Shown piece after piece: positions 44,849 through 53,908 of a stretch of DNA of 64,000 nucleotides (within the stretch, counting starts at the first letter, position 1; each line of letters begins with the position of its first letter). The notes below the pieces were generated by a model that saw only the letters and a program-made list of their open reading frames with translations, was not told where the DNA came from and did not search any database. A program made the position numbers and the translations under genes. The stretch covers positions 3,686,501 through 3,750,500 of the forward strand of contig CAKKNE010000002.1 of assembly GCA_918797485.1 (NCBI GenBank), in the 5' to 3' direction. Origin of the DNA: Pelagomonas calceolata (lineage: Eukaryota > Sar > Pelagophyceae > Pelagomonadales > Pelagomonadaceae).

Positions 44849-46680
44849 TTAATTAGGGGCCTCCCACTGCGTCGCGCCGTCGACCTCTCTAAAGTAGTAT
44901 GGCTGGCCCGACTCGGGGTCCACCATCTCGACCCAGCCGCCCGGGAGCTCCTCGCGGCCCGCGTTGAGCTGCCGGACCGCCTCGGCAGCCTCCTCGGCCT
45001 CCTCCTTGGCCATGGCCTCCTCGAGGCTGAGGACGCGCTCCTCGCCGTCCGAGTCCTCGTACTTGCGCCGCTCGGCCTCGGCCTCGAGCCAGGAGCGCGC
45101 GGCCTCGGCGGCGGCGGCGGCCGCCCGCCGGTCCGCGACCTGTGTGGAAATCGAAATTTTACGGAGCGTTCGTGTTGAATCGTCGCCTCGTCCTCCACGC
45201 CATCGACGCGACGCCTGCTCGATGGCGTGGCGATGTCGGTTCCTCACCGCTCGACGGAGCCAGCGCGGCCACGTCATCGCCGAGAAATGACTTAGTGAAG
45301 AATTATCCGGTGCACCCGACACACTGGTTGATTTCCACACAGTCCGCGACCTGTGTGGAAATCGAAATTTTACGGAGCGTTCGTGTTGAATCGTCGCCTC
45401 GTCCTCCACGCCACGGACGCGACGCCTGCTCGATGGCGTGGCGGTGCCGGTTCCTCACCGCTCGATTGAGCCAGGACGGCCGTGCCATCGCTGAGAAGTG
45501 ACTTAGTGAAGAATTGTCGGGTGCACCCGACACACTGGTTGATTTCCACACAGTCCGCGACGAGCGCCATCGCGAGGTCGGCGGCGTGGCGCCGGACGGA
45601 GTGTCCCCGGTACGCGTTCTGGAGCAGGCGCGCGTACCTGCGCGCCAGCGCGAGCCGGCGGCGCGCGGGGCCCATCCACAGGAACCGGGCCAGCCGCGTG
45701 GCCGTCGCGTGCCGGAAGTTCGCCGCCGCCCGCAGCTGCTCCGCCACGGCGGGGCCGTGCCGGTCGAAGAACTCCGCGGGCGCCTCCCCGAACCGCGTGC
45801 AGGGCGCCTCCATCGCGACGCCCAGCCGCGCCAGCGCCCGCAGGACGCGCACCTTGCCGTGGAACGCGGCGTAGAAGGCCGGCGTGCCGTGGCCGTCCGC
45901 GCCGACGCCGTCGCAGGCGACCGTCAGGTCGACGCCGTCCTCGCGCAGGAAGTCCAGCACCGCGGGCTGGTCGAAGTGCACCGCCAGGTACGCGGGCGTC
46001 AGGCCCAGGTCGTCCGCGCCCTGCAGCCCGCCCGGCAGGTGGCCGCACCGGCGCAGCGCCCGCAGCAGGTCGACGTCGCCCGCCTCGATGAGCTGCGGCA
46101 CGGTCGCGTGGCGGCACGCGTACAGCTCGGGGCCCCGGTACACGTACCGCCGCGCCCGCTCGTCCCAGGGCGGCGCGTACGGCGCCCAGCGGTCGGGCCG
46201 CCGCACGACGCGCCGCATCCGCTCGAGCTCCTCCAGCGAGTGCCGGCCGTGCCACGCGTCCGAGCCGTCGTCGTCGAAGAACGCGAACCGCGGCGGCGGC
46301 GGCGGCGGCGCCGCGGCCGGCGGCGGCGGCGGCGGCTCCGGCGGCGGCGCCAGCAGGAAGGACTCGGGGTCCGGGAACGGATCGTCCTCGACGTAGAGCC
46401 GGTCGGCGTGGCACATGCCGAAGAGGGGCGGGAAGCCGCCGCACCCGTCGTCGGCCCACGCGCCCGTCGCGCGCTTCTCCTCGGCGACCGTGGCCGGCTC
46501 CTCCTCCTTGCCGTGGTACTCGGCCTCGCGCATTTTCTTTTCCCTCTTCTTTCGAGCCGCCTCGCGCTTCTCGCGACGCAGCCGCGCCGACGCCTGCGCG
46601 CGCGTCTCGCCTGGCCGCGCGTCATCCGGCGCGGCCGCGGGCGCCGCGCCGGGCGCCGCCCCGGCCTCAGCGTCCGCCAT
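44849..46680 (-). CDS. Ankyrin-IQ-WW protein (2 exons split by tandem introner elements)
   Basis: Exons 46680-45562 and 45139-44849 give 469 aa. Order: basic coiled stretch (about residues 28-60), proline-rich linker (about 108-130), ankyrin-like repeats at about 195-325 (HATVPQLIEAGDVDLLRALR, GLTPAYLAVHFDQPAVLDFL, GTPAFYAAFHGKVRVLRALA), an IQ-like motif (LLQNAYRGHSVRR), an acidic coiled coil and a C-terminal WW domain (LPGGWVEMVDPESGQPYYF then WEAPN). It probably acts as a protein-interaction scaffold; the exact role is unknown. The intron holds two introner elements in tandem with three copies of the target GTCGCGGA. Removing everything from the first target copy to the last AG joins LAMAL to VADRRA in frame. 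Confidence 0.85.
45140..45342 (-). mobile_element. Introner element copy A (203 bp)
   Basis: Perfect 13-bp inverted ends, flanked by tccgcgac at 45132-45139 and 45343-45350 (plus-strand sense). Contains the ccacgccatcga/tcgatggcgtgg hairpin. Differs from copy B by about 7 percent. In sense orientation relative to the minus-strand gene. Confidence 0.95.
45351..45553 (-). mobile_element. Introner element copy B (203 bp)
   Basis: Abuts copy A, separated only by the shared 8-bp target tccgcgac, and is followed by a third target copy at 45554-45561. Same length and orientation as copy A. Confidence 0.95.
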
Positions 46681-47120
46681 GCCGCCGTTCAACCCACGAC
46701 CTCGATGCCTACTGCCTGTTACGAGAGCAGGTCCTTTATGGAAATCCAGGATCGCCCCAGACGAGGCTTTTGCAGTAGGACGACAAAAGACACCATGTTA
46801 GCAGTCTTCCGGCAGGCATGTCCCCTTCCCCCGCACGCGCGGCGGGCAGCTCCGACATCAAGGTCCAGGGACAAGAAATATGCCCTTGCGCACCCTACTG
46901 GTATATCTCCGGCCAGTACCGTAGGTACATAATAATAATACTTGTAAATAAGATAAATTAAGGAGAGACCTCCTAAAGGATTAAGAAGGGGAAGGAAGTA
47001 TCCTTTGATACAGGTCTCTAGCCCCTTGCCAAAAAGATATAGATACACATCCTCGATTTGGAGAGCGCCGCGGCCGCGGAGGAGAGCGGGAGAGACGGGC
47101 TGCCCGGTGGCCGCGGGACG
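46681..47120. other. Divergent promoter region
   Basis: About 440 bp between the divergent ANK-IQ-WW and SAM-Sel1 genes. Positions 46925-47040 are AT-rich (aataataat and taaattaagg). No ORF or known motif was recognised. Confidence 0.5.
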
Positions 47121-48585
47121 ATGAGCGTCGACCTCGAGGACAAGCTGGCCGCCATGGGCATCATGAACGCCACGGCCTACGCGAAGAAGTTCGCCGAGGA
47201 CGAGTGGACCTGGGAGGCCCTGGTGGGTTGCAGCGACGAAAAGCTCGACGTGCTGGTGCAGCGCGTGGGCATGAAGGAGGGCTCCGCGCTCACGTTCAAG
47301 GGCCGAGTCCGCGACGCGCGCGAGCAGGCGCGGCTCGCGCCGGCGGCGCCCGCTCCCGACGACGCGCACCAGTCCTCGCCCGCGTGGAAATCAACCAGTG
47401 CGTGACGCGGCCGTCCTGGCTCGGTACCGGCATCGCCACGCCATCGAGCGGTGAGGAACCGGCATCGGTCGAGCGATACGCACCGCGTACCGGCGCCGGT
47501 CGCGTATCGAACGCGGTACCGGTCGCCGCCGATGCCGGCATGAGCGCTTCGATGCCGGTATACGTCCCATCGACGGCCGAAGCGTGTGTACCGGTCGAGC
47601 GGTACGCACCTACGAATGGGCATCGGTCGAGCGGCGAGGAACCGGCATCGCCGTCGACGCGACGCCGGAACGCGCCGTGAACTGTTGACGTTCGCGCAGG
47701 TCCGTGCGCGTCCACGGCGCGGCCGCGCGGGAGACGGACGGCGGCCGCTGCTTCGCCGAGGGCTGCCGCTGGCTCTACGGCTTCGGCGAGGGCGTCGACT
47801 ACACCGAGGCGGCGAGCTACCTGAAGCGCGGCGCGCAGCTCGGCCACGCGCTCAGCGCGGCGCACCTCGCGTCGATCCTCATGGAGGGCAAGGGCGTGCG
47901 CGGCAACCCGCGGGCGGCCCAGCTCGAGGCGACGATGTGGGCCATGCGGTCGTGCGACGCCATGGGCCTCAACGACCAGGCGGCCGGCGGCGACGCGGGC
48001 GCGCGGCTCGCGCTCGGGCTGCTGCTCCAGGCGGGCATCGGCTGCGAGATGAACCAGGCGCTGGCCGTGAACCACTTCCGCGCGGCGGCCATGGCGGGCG
48101 ACGCCGTGGCCATGAACTGCCTCGCGGGCGCCGTCGAGGAGGGCCTCGCCCAGGTCGACGAGCCCGACGCGACGGCGGCGGACTGGTACCGCAAGGCCGC
48201 CGAGGCGGGCGTCGTGCAGGCGCAGTCGAACTACGGGCTCGCGCTCATGCAGGGCAAGGGCGTGCCCCGGGACGAGAAGGCCGCCGTCGACTGGTTCGTG
48301 CGCGCGGCCGACCAGGGCGACCCCGACGTGCAGAACTGGCTCGGGCTCTGCTACCAGGACGGGCGCTGCGGCGTGCTCATCGACGACGCCGAGGCGGCGC
48401 GGTGGTACATGCGCGCGGCGGACTCGGGCGACGCCGACGCGCAGGCCGAGCTCGGCGCCATGTACAAGGAGGGGCGGGGCGTCGAGAAGGACGACGAGAA
48501 GGCCCTCGACTACTTCATGACCGCCGCGGACGCGGGCTCGCAGGCCGCGCTGGACGAGCTCCGCAACCGCGGCCTGACGGCCTAG
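47121..48585 (+). CDS. SAM domain plus Sel1 repeats protein (2 exons)
   Basis: Exons 47121-47371 and 47700-48585 give 378 aa. Exon 1 encodes a SAM-like domain (LEDKLAAMGIMNATAYAKKF, then LVQRVGMKEGSALTF). Exon 2 encodes at least six Sel1-type repeats (YTEAASYLKRGAQLGHALSA, AVNHFRAAAMAGDAVAMN, AADWYRKAAEAGVVQAQSNY, AVDWFVRAADQGDPDVQNWL, AARWYMRAADSGDADAQAEL). Sel1 arrays usually act as scaffolds in ER quality control or signalling; the specific job is unknown. The 328-nt intron is an introner element that has grown internally; borders GTCCTCGC/GTCCGTGC differ at two positions, and splicing gives DDAHQ-SVRVHG. It ends 66 bp from the convergent YKT6 stop. Confidence 0.88.
47380..47699 (+). mobile_element. 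Introner element, expanded copy (SAM-Sel1 intron)
   Basis: 320 bp. The 5' end ccgcgtggaaatcaaccagt matches the consensus start with early changes; the 3' end ttcgcgcag has drifted. The interior keeps ccacgccatcgagcggtgag and has local duplications of cggtcgagcg-tacgcacc and gaggaaccggcatcg. Confidence 0.85.
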
Positions 48586-48651
48586 GCGCCGGGCGCCCCC
48601 TTCCCCAAAACCTAACCGCGCACGGCACCTGAAACTGTACAACACACGCCC

Positions 48652-49248
48652 CTAGCTCACGACGCAGCAGGAGTTCGTCTTCCGCGCCTGCTTGTAGAAC
48701 ATCTTCGACTGCTTCGAGAGGTCGTCGGACCGCTCCACGAGCGAGTCCAGCTTCTCGCCCCGCTCGAGCAGGTTGTCGATCGTCTTGTGCAGGACGTCGG
48801 TCGTCTCGTCGAGGTCGCCCTGGATCTTGGCGATGCGGTCGTAGGCCTTCGGGTCGCGCGCGCGCCGCAGGTGCTCGGCCAGCGGCGGCCAGTCGCGCTC
48901 GAGGCCCGTGCGCCAGCCCGGGCTCGCGCGCTCGAACTCGGCGAGCGCCTGCGCGAGCAGCGAGAAGGCCGCGCGCGCGGGGTACTCCGCGTCGCACGTC
49001 GCCGTGGCCGCGAGGCCGTCGGCCCGCACGTGCGCGTGCACGCGGTAGCCCTCCATCTCCTCCTGGTCCACGGAGACGCGCTGGCCCGGCGAGACGCGCC
49101 CGCAGACCGTCTTGGCGAAGAACTGCAGCATCTGCCGCACGGTGGGCCGCTCGAAGAAGCCGAACTGGGCCAGGTCGCTGCACTGGCTCAGGACGACGGC
49201 GTCGCCCGGCGAGGAGGTGCGCAGGAGCGCGAGGTGGATGATCTGCAT
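48652..49248 (-). CDS. YKT6: YKT6 R-SNARE
   Basis: Lipid-anchored longin SNARE for ER-Golgi, vacuolar and autophagosome fusion. 198 aa, the usual YKT6 length, single exon. The N-terminal longin domain covers about residues 1-125 (MQIIHLALLR, FFERPTVRQMLQFFAKTV, VSVDQEEMEGYRVHAHVRAD). The R-SNARE motif is at about 135-190 (IAKIQGDLDETTDVLHKTID with the zero-layer arginine in LLERGEKL). The C terminus NSCCVVS carries the double cysteine for palmitoylation and a CaaX-type farnesylation site. ATG 49248 gives the standard longin start. Confidence 0.96.
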   Translation of the reverse strand: MQIIHLALLRTSSPGDAVVLSQCSDLAQFGFFERPTVRQMLQFFAKTVCGRVSPGQRVSVDQEEMEGYRVHAHVRADGLAATATCDAEYPARAAFSLLAQALAEFERASPGWRTGLERDWPPLAEHLRRARDPKAYDRIAKIQGDLDETTDVLHKTIDNLLERGEKLDSLVERSDDLSKQSKMFYKQARKTNSCCVVS

Positions 49249-49626
49249 GGCGTCGCCTGCACCACCCAGTGAGACGCGCAAGCCTCCGACTATATTCACG
49301 CGTCCACGATCACACTACAATGATCCTAACACAGATGGTTTTGTGTATACGGCACTGAGAGTCTCTAGAGTGTAAGGCTAGTGAAAAAACACTAGTAAAC
49401 TTCTAGTACGAATGGTATTGAAAAACACCAGGTCTGTGATGTGCTCTCAGGGGGGATCTTATCTTACCTGTACCTCAGTCCGGGCGACGTCCCACGCGTT
49501 GCTCGAGCGTTGACTCGAGCGTTCGCGCAGACGTCTGCACAGACGTTGGTTCAGGCGCGGCTTCGTTTGTCGGCCGGCAGGCCCTGCTCCTTGGCGTAGA
49601 ATAGTCACCACGCGGCCCACGACGCC
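49249..49626. other. Spacer upstream of YKT6
   Basis: Divergent spacer with imperfect repeats of ctcgagcgttgactcgagcg and cagacgtctgcacagacg near 49500-49550. No gene was recognised. Confidence 0.45.
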
Positions 49627-50448
49627 ATGGTCAACCCCAACGCCGGGCAGAAGGCGCCCGGGGTCGGCACCGTCGACCGCGGTGGGGTACTATGCGCGAC
49701 CAAGACCCTCCCCTCTACCGACTACAAGGGCTCCGGGTGGCCTGAGATCGTGGTCGAAATCCGGGGTCCGACTACTTCCCGACTACTTCGGCCGGGGGGC
49801 CGGGGCAGCCCGGGGGCTACTATACGCGGTTTTGGGGCCTTCCCACGCTACCCAGTACATCCTGGGGCCGCCCCCAGGCCATGACTAGGTCAAATGACCA
49901 GTAACTGGAGCCTCGGATGCATTTCCGGGCGTGGTATCGCCGAAAGTACCGAAATTTTGCGGGTATGGATAATTCGCAGGAACTCGGGGGATTGATCCAG
50001 CTCGGAGAGATACGTCGAAAACCGGTCTCAAACTAGACCGACTAAAAGACGACTACGAAGGCCTCTGAGGCGTCGGACGCGCATAGTACCCCACCGCGGT
50101 CGACGGTGCCGACCCCGGGAGAAGGCGGCGGCGGTCAACGGCCCCGCGCCGGCGAAGCGCAAGCGGCCGCCCAAGAAAAAGAAGAAGGGCGGCGGCGCCG
50201 CCGCCCCCTTCACGGCGCCGCCGAAGCCCGATGGACGAAGGTGGGCTCCGGGCCATCGCGAGCGCGTCATACACGCTCACCAAGATGAAGGAGCAGGAGC
50301 TGAGGGAGGCGGCGGAAAAACGCGCGCGGGAGGCGGCCCGCTCCTCGAGAGGAAAGGGGAAGGGGAGGAAGACGATCGCCGGCGGCGACATTAAGTCGGC
50401 CGAGCACATCACGACCAACTCCACGCCCCGCGAGCTGTCGTTTGATTA
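49627..50448 (+). CDS. Small lysine-rich protein gene interrupted by an inverted-repeat element
   Basis: Starts MVNPNAGQKA. After removal of the element at 49657-50119 and one target copy it continues AAVNGPAPAKRKRPPKKKKK then GGGAAAPFTAPPKP. Downstream, in a different frame from ATG 50231, MDEGGLRAIASASYTLTKMK then EQELREAAEKRAREAA, GRKTIAGGDIKSAEHITTNS and TPRELSFD ends at a TAA at 50448. The two frames do not join without an indel or an unseen intron, so the gene may be damaged. The basic first part suggests a nuclear protein. If the element is spliced with GT in its left end (GGG-GTCGGC) and AG from the second target copy (GGGAG-AAG), the frame is kept with a few added residues. No family was recognised. 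Confidence 0.4.
49657..50119. mobile_element. 463-bp element with perfect 42-bp terminal inverted repeats
   Basis: Left end 49657-49698 and right end 50078-50119 are exact reverse complements (cccggggtcggcaccg...). Both sides carry the 8-mer AGAAGGCG (49649-49656 and 50120-50127), a target duplication of the same length as for the introner family. There is no transposase, so it is a non-autonomous DNA transposon. No second copy was seen in the window. Confidence 0.85.
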
Positions 50449-50506
50449 AACACCCGAGGGCCCATGCGCGCGCGTTAGATGACTAAGAATAGTATCCAAG
50501 TTGCCC

Positions 50507-50527
50507 AGCGGTCTGTAAGACACTAGC
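50507..50527. promoter_or_regulatory. GTAAGACACTAGC motif upstream of GlyRS
   Basis: agcggtct then gtaagacactagc, 275 bp upstream of the GlyRS start and 58 bp after the preceding stop. Confidence 0.45.
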
Positions 50528-50801
50528 AAGCAGCAGCCTGGCTCCAGATTATAAATAGTGCTCGGCTTAGGCGCCGCGCCGGCGGCCTCAGGCCCCGTCG
50601 AGATGCTTCCCTAGCCCTCCGCGTTAGCTTAATTGCTAGCGTACAAAGACACTAGCCGTCGCCAGCATACCAGGCGCATTGCAGTGCCTTACGAGCTTGT
50701 AGTTTATTAGCGACTCGGAGCGTCGCGCAAACGTGGAGGTCGGGAGCAGTCCGGGTAGGGCAGTCGGACGCCTCTGGGCCCCCCTCAAGGCTGCAAGAGG
50801 C

Positions 50802-52480
50802 ATGCGCCGCGTCATGGCTCTGCTGGCCGCGGTCCGCGCGCTGCAGCCCGCGGCGCGCGGCGCGCGCCGGCCCCGGACGCGCCTCCACGCCACGAAGGTG
50901 GAGGGCCCGTCGATGGACCAGGTCGTGCAGCTCTGCCGCCAGCGCGGCTTCGTCTTCGGCTCGAGCGAGATCTACAACGGCTTCAACGGGTTCTACGACT
51001 ACGGCCCGCTCGGCTGCGAGCTCAAGAAGAACATCAAGGACCTGTGGTGGCGCGACTTCGTGCACGGGCGCGAGGACGTGCACGGCCTGGACTCGAGCAT
51101 CATCGCGAGCCCCGCCGTCTGGCGCGCGTCGGGCCACGTCGACGGCTTCAGCGACCCCATGTGCGACGACAAGGAGACCAAGAAGCGGTACCGGGCGGAC
51201 CAGCTCTTCGTCGGCGACGTCGTCGACGACGCGACCGGCATCACGCCGCGCGGAAGCTACGGTGTGGGGGGGGGCGCGGGGGGGGTCGCCCGGGCCGCCG
51301 CGACGCCCCGGTCGCTGGCCGCGCAGGCGACGTCGTGGGCGCCGTCACGGTGCTCGAGTCGGAGGACGTCGAGCGGGACCTCGCCAAGGCGGCGAGGAAG
51401 CTCTGCAAGGCCGCGCGGCGGCCCGTCGCCTTCCGGAGCGTCGCCGAGTGCTCCGAGGCCGAGATGGCGCGCGTGCCGCCGCCGGGCGCGCCCGACCGGC
51501 CCGGCGGCCTGACGCCGCCGCGGGCGTTCAACCTCATGTTCGAGACGCGCGTCGGCGCCGCGGCCGACGCCGCGGCGGCGGCCTACCTGCGCCCGGAGAC
51601 GGCGCAGGGCATCTTCGTGAACTTCAAGAACGTCGCCGCGACGGCGCGGGGCTTCGGCGTGCCGGGCGGCGTCGCGCAGATCGGCAAGGCCTTCCGCAAC
51701 GAGATCACGCCGCGCAACTTCGTCTTCCGGTCGCGGGAGTTCGAGCAGATGGAGATCGAGTACTTCTGCTCGGACGAGGGCGACGCGTGGCGCGCGTGCC
51801 ACGCGGAGTGGGTCGCCGCGTGCCGGGCCTGGCTCGTGGACCGCGCGGGCCTGCGGGCGGAGCTGCTGGGCGAGGACGTGCACGAGGACCTGGCCCACTA
51901 CGCGCGCGCGTGCACGGACATCACGTTCCGGTTCCCGTTCGGCGAGCAGGAGCTGCAGGGCATCGCGGCGCGCGGGTGCTACGACCTGACGCAGCACCAG
52001 GAGGCGTCGGGCAAGTCCCTCGAGTACGTGGACCAGGCCTCGGGCCGCAAGTACGTCCCGCAGGTCGTCGAGCCGTCGATCGGCGTCGACCGGCTCTTCC
52101 TCGCGGCGATCTGCTCGGCCTACGCCGTCGACGAGGTCGGCGGCGCCGAGCGGACGTTGCTCAAGTTCTCGCCGCTCCTGGCGCCCGTCAAGGCCGCCGT
52201 CCTCCCGCTCTCGAAGAAGGACCCGGCGCTGCTCGAGATCGCGCGGCGCGTCCACGACGACCTGAAGCGGCGGTACAACGTGCAGTGGGACGCGGCCGGG
52301 AACATCGGGAGGCGCTACCGGCGCCAGGACGAGATCGGCACGCCGCTCTGCATCACGGTCGACTTCGACTCGATCGAGGACGGCTGCGTCACCGTGCGCG
52401 ACCGCGACTCGACGGACCAGGTCCGCGTCAAGGTCGAGGACGTCGCGGCGCACGTCGTCCACGTCATCGAGGGGCTCTGA
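50802..52480 (+). CDS. GlyRS: Glycyl-tRNA synthetase, probably organelle-targeted (2 exons)
   Basis: Class II aminoacyl-tRNA synthetase charging tRNA-Gly. Exons 50802-51261 and 51327-52480 give 537 aa. The leader (residues 1-32, [20 protein letters not shown]) is hydrophobic then arginine-rich, fitting plastid or mitochondrial import. The catalytic domain shows [56 protein letters not shown] (motif 2) and [11 protein letters not shown] (motif 3). The anticodon-binding domain follows ([16 protein letters not shown], then [16 protein letters not shown]). The intron 51262-51326 (65 nt, GT-AG, G-rich) joins RGSY to [11 protein letters not shown] second in-frame ATG is at 50814. Confidence 0.96.
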
Positions 52481-52592
52481 GTGAGTAAGCCGTTATATCT
52501 TAGGCGCCGTTCGAGAGAGGGCGGAGTCGCTTATCGTATCCCCGAGTGAGCGGCGTGCCCCCAAAACCCCGAATCGAATGACGATAGGACGT

Positions 52593-52614
52593 CTAGCGGT
52601 TTGTAAGACACTAG
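52593..52614. promoter_or_regulatory. GTAAGACACTAG motif
   Basis: ctagcggttt then gtaagacactag, 112 bp after the GlyRS stop and 99 bp before the small ORF at 52713. Confidence 0.45.
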
Positions 52615-53029
52615 TTTATTACAATTTAACTCGCGCAGCGCCGCGATCGCATAGGCAGGCGCACCGATTGACGTTTTGACCCCGCACTCGAAGCCACTCG
52701 CGCGGCGCAGCGATGCCGAAAAAGAAGGGCGGCAAGGGCGGCACGGGCGGCAAGCCGCCCAGGGCAGCTGATCCCCAGAGTGGCAGCAAGCGCCCGGGGC
52801 CCGCGAGCCCGCAAAGGGGCACGAACAGTAAGAACCGAGCCGTCGAGCCCTCCGGCAGCAATGAGGGCGACGGCGACGGCGTCCAAAAATCTCCGTCTCC
52901 AACGTGCTGACCTTCTCCAGGACGAGCCGCGGTTCTCTACTCCATCGACCGTGGCAGCCTCAGCTATCAAACTCGTTTGAATACCGGCTAAAAAGTCGAC
53001 GCGTCTCGCGCGTTTGTCCGCCCGCACCG

Positions 53030-53486
53030 CGGCTAGTCGACTTCGGTTATCACCGTCCCACACGCACCAGTGACGCCTCCTGCGACCCATGCTGTCATAC
53101 ATGTTTTCTCTAAACACAGCGACCCTGTTCGTGCTGGTGTTCTCGTATAAATAGGGCAGTTCGCGGTCTTCACTGAGCCACGGTGCCCAGCCGGCGCGGC
53201 GGAAGGCTCCAGATGTTCGTGGGTTGAAGCCTGCCACGTGCCACACAACCGTGGCATCTAGGGCGAGTGGAGCGGCCGCGTCGTTCGCCGCGCGAGATAT
53301 GACAACTTCTGCGTTGCGCGCAGCTTGCCGCCTCGGCGGTTGGGTGGACGTGGACTCCTCCATCGCTCGCTGAGTCGCCGTGGTCGGCTGCTTCGCCGAG
53401 TCACCCTGGGACTGAAGCACTTGGACAATTTGATGTGTTGCAGACCAGTCTACAGTAGATCCACAACTATTGTCTGCAAAGGGCAA
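53030..53486 (-). CDS. Hypothetical protein, boundaries uncertain
   Basis: A minus-strand frame open from 53486. The block around 53100-53300 (FRRAGWAPWLSEDRELPYLY, ENTSTNRVAVFRENMYDS) has the residue mix of folded protein. After about 53030 the frame becomes arginine- and alanine-rich and shadow-like, so the true 3' part may be spliced elsewhere or lost. No family was recognised. Confidence 0.3.
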
Positions 53487-53568
53487 GGATGCGTTTAGAT
53501 GTGACTCGCCGCGCGTCTCGCGCGTTTTCTAACAAGTTCGCGCGTCGCCGTGGGTGGGATTTTTTGTT

Positions 53569-53591
53569 GCTAGTGTCTTACCATCGCTAGC
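53569..53591. promoter_or_regulatory. GCTAGTGTCTTAC motif upstream of GH94-like gene
   Basis: gctagtgtcttac then catcgctagc, 318 bp upstream of the GH94-like start. Confidence 0.45.
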
Positions 53592-53908
53592 TCGATTGAG
53601 CGGCGCCAAACGCTGGGACGGCGGCGCGTGCGGCGTTGACTAAACGCGTGTCGACGGCACGGAGGCAAGGGCATTTCGCTGTTGGATAGCTAAAAACACG
53701 CCGTGGCAGACCGCCGCGGTGGGCACTTCGCTGTTGGATAGCTCGCGGAAAACGCGGTCGCGCGCGGTCGACGTTCGTCAAGCGTCACATTTTCCCGCGC
53801 GCCGCGACGTACCCGAAGCGCGCCGAACCCGCGGCGCACTTTGCCTTGCAAAAACCCCAGCGCGCGACGCGGGCCGGCGCCGCAGGAGCGCCGTCGCAGG
53901 TCTCCGCG

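Larger units (their letters stand above)
52481..53908. other. Intergenic region with weak ORFs
   Basis: Contains the recurring motif at 52593-52614 and 53569-53591. A plus-strand ORF 52713-52910 (MPKKKGGKGGTGGKPPRAAD...) overlaps a longer minus-strand frame (53486-52626). The minus frame is the more protein-like between about 53400 and 53030: VVWHVAGFNPRTSGAFRRAG and STNRVAVFRENMYDSMGRRR then HWCVWDGDN. Neither matches a family I know. Positions 53679 and 53729 both carry ttcgctgttggatagct, a 17-bp direct repeat. Confidence 0.4.

Noticed and set aside
47372-47699. Tandem words in this intron as a CRISPR-like or satellite array
   Set aside because: The repeats are irregular, few and contained in an introner element of a nuclear gene.
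51262-51326. GlyRS intron as another introner
   Set aside because: It begins GTGTGG and ends CCGCGCAG, but the flanking 8-mers do not match, so there is no evidence of a target duplication.
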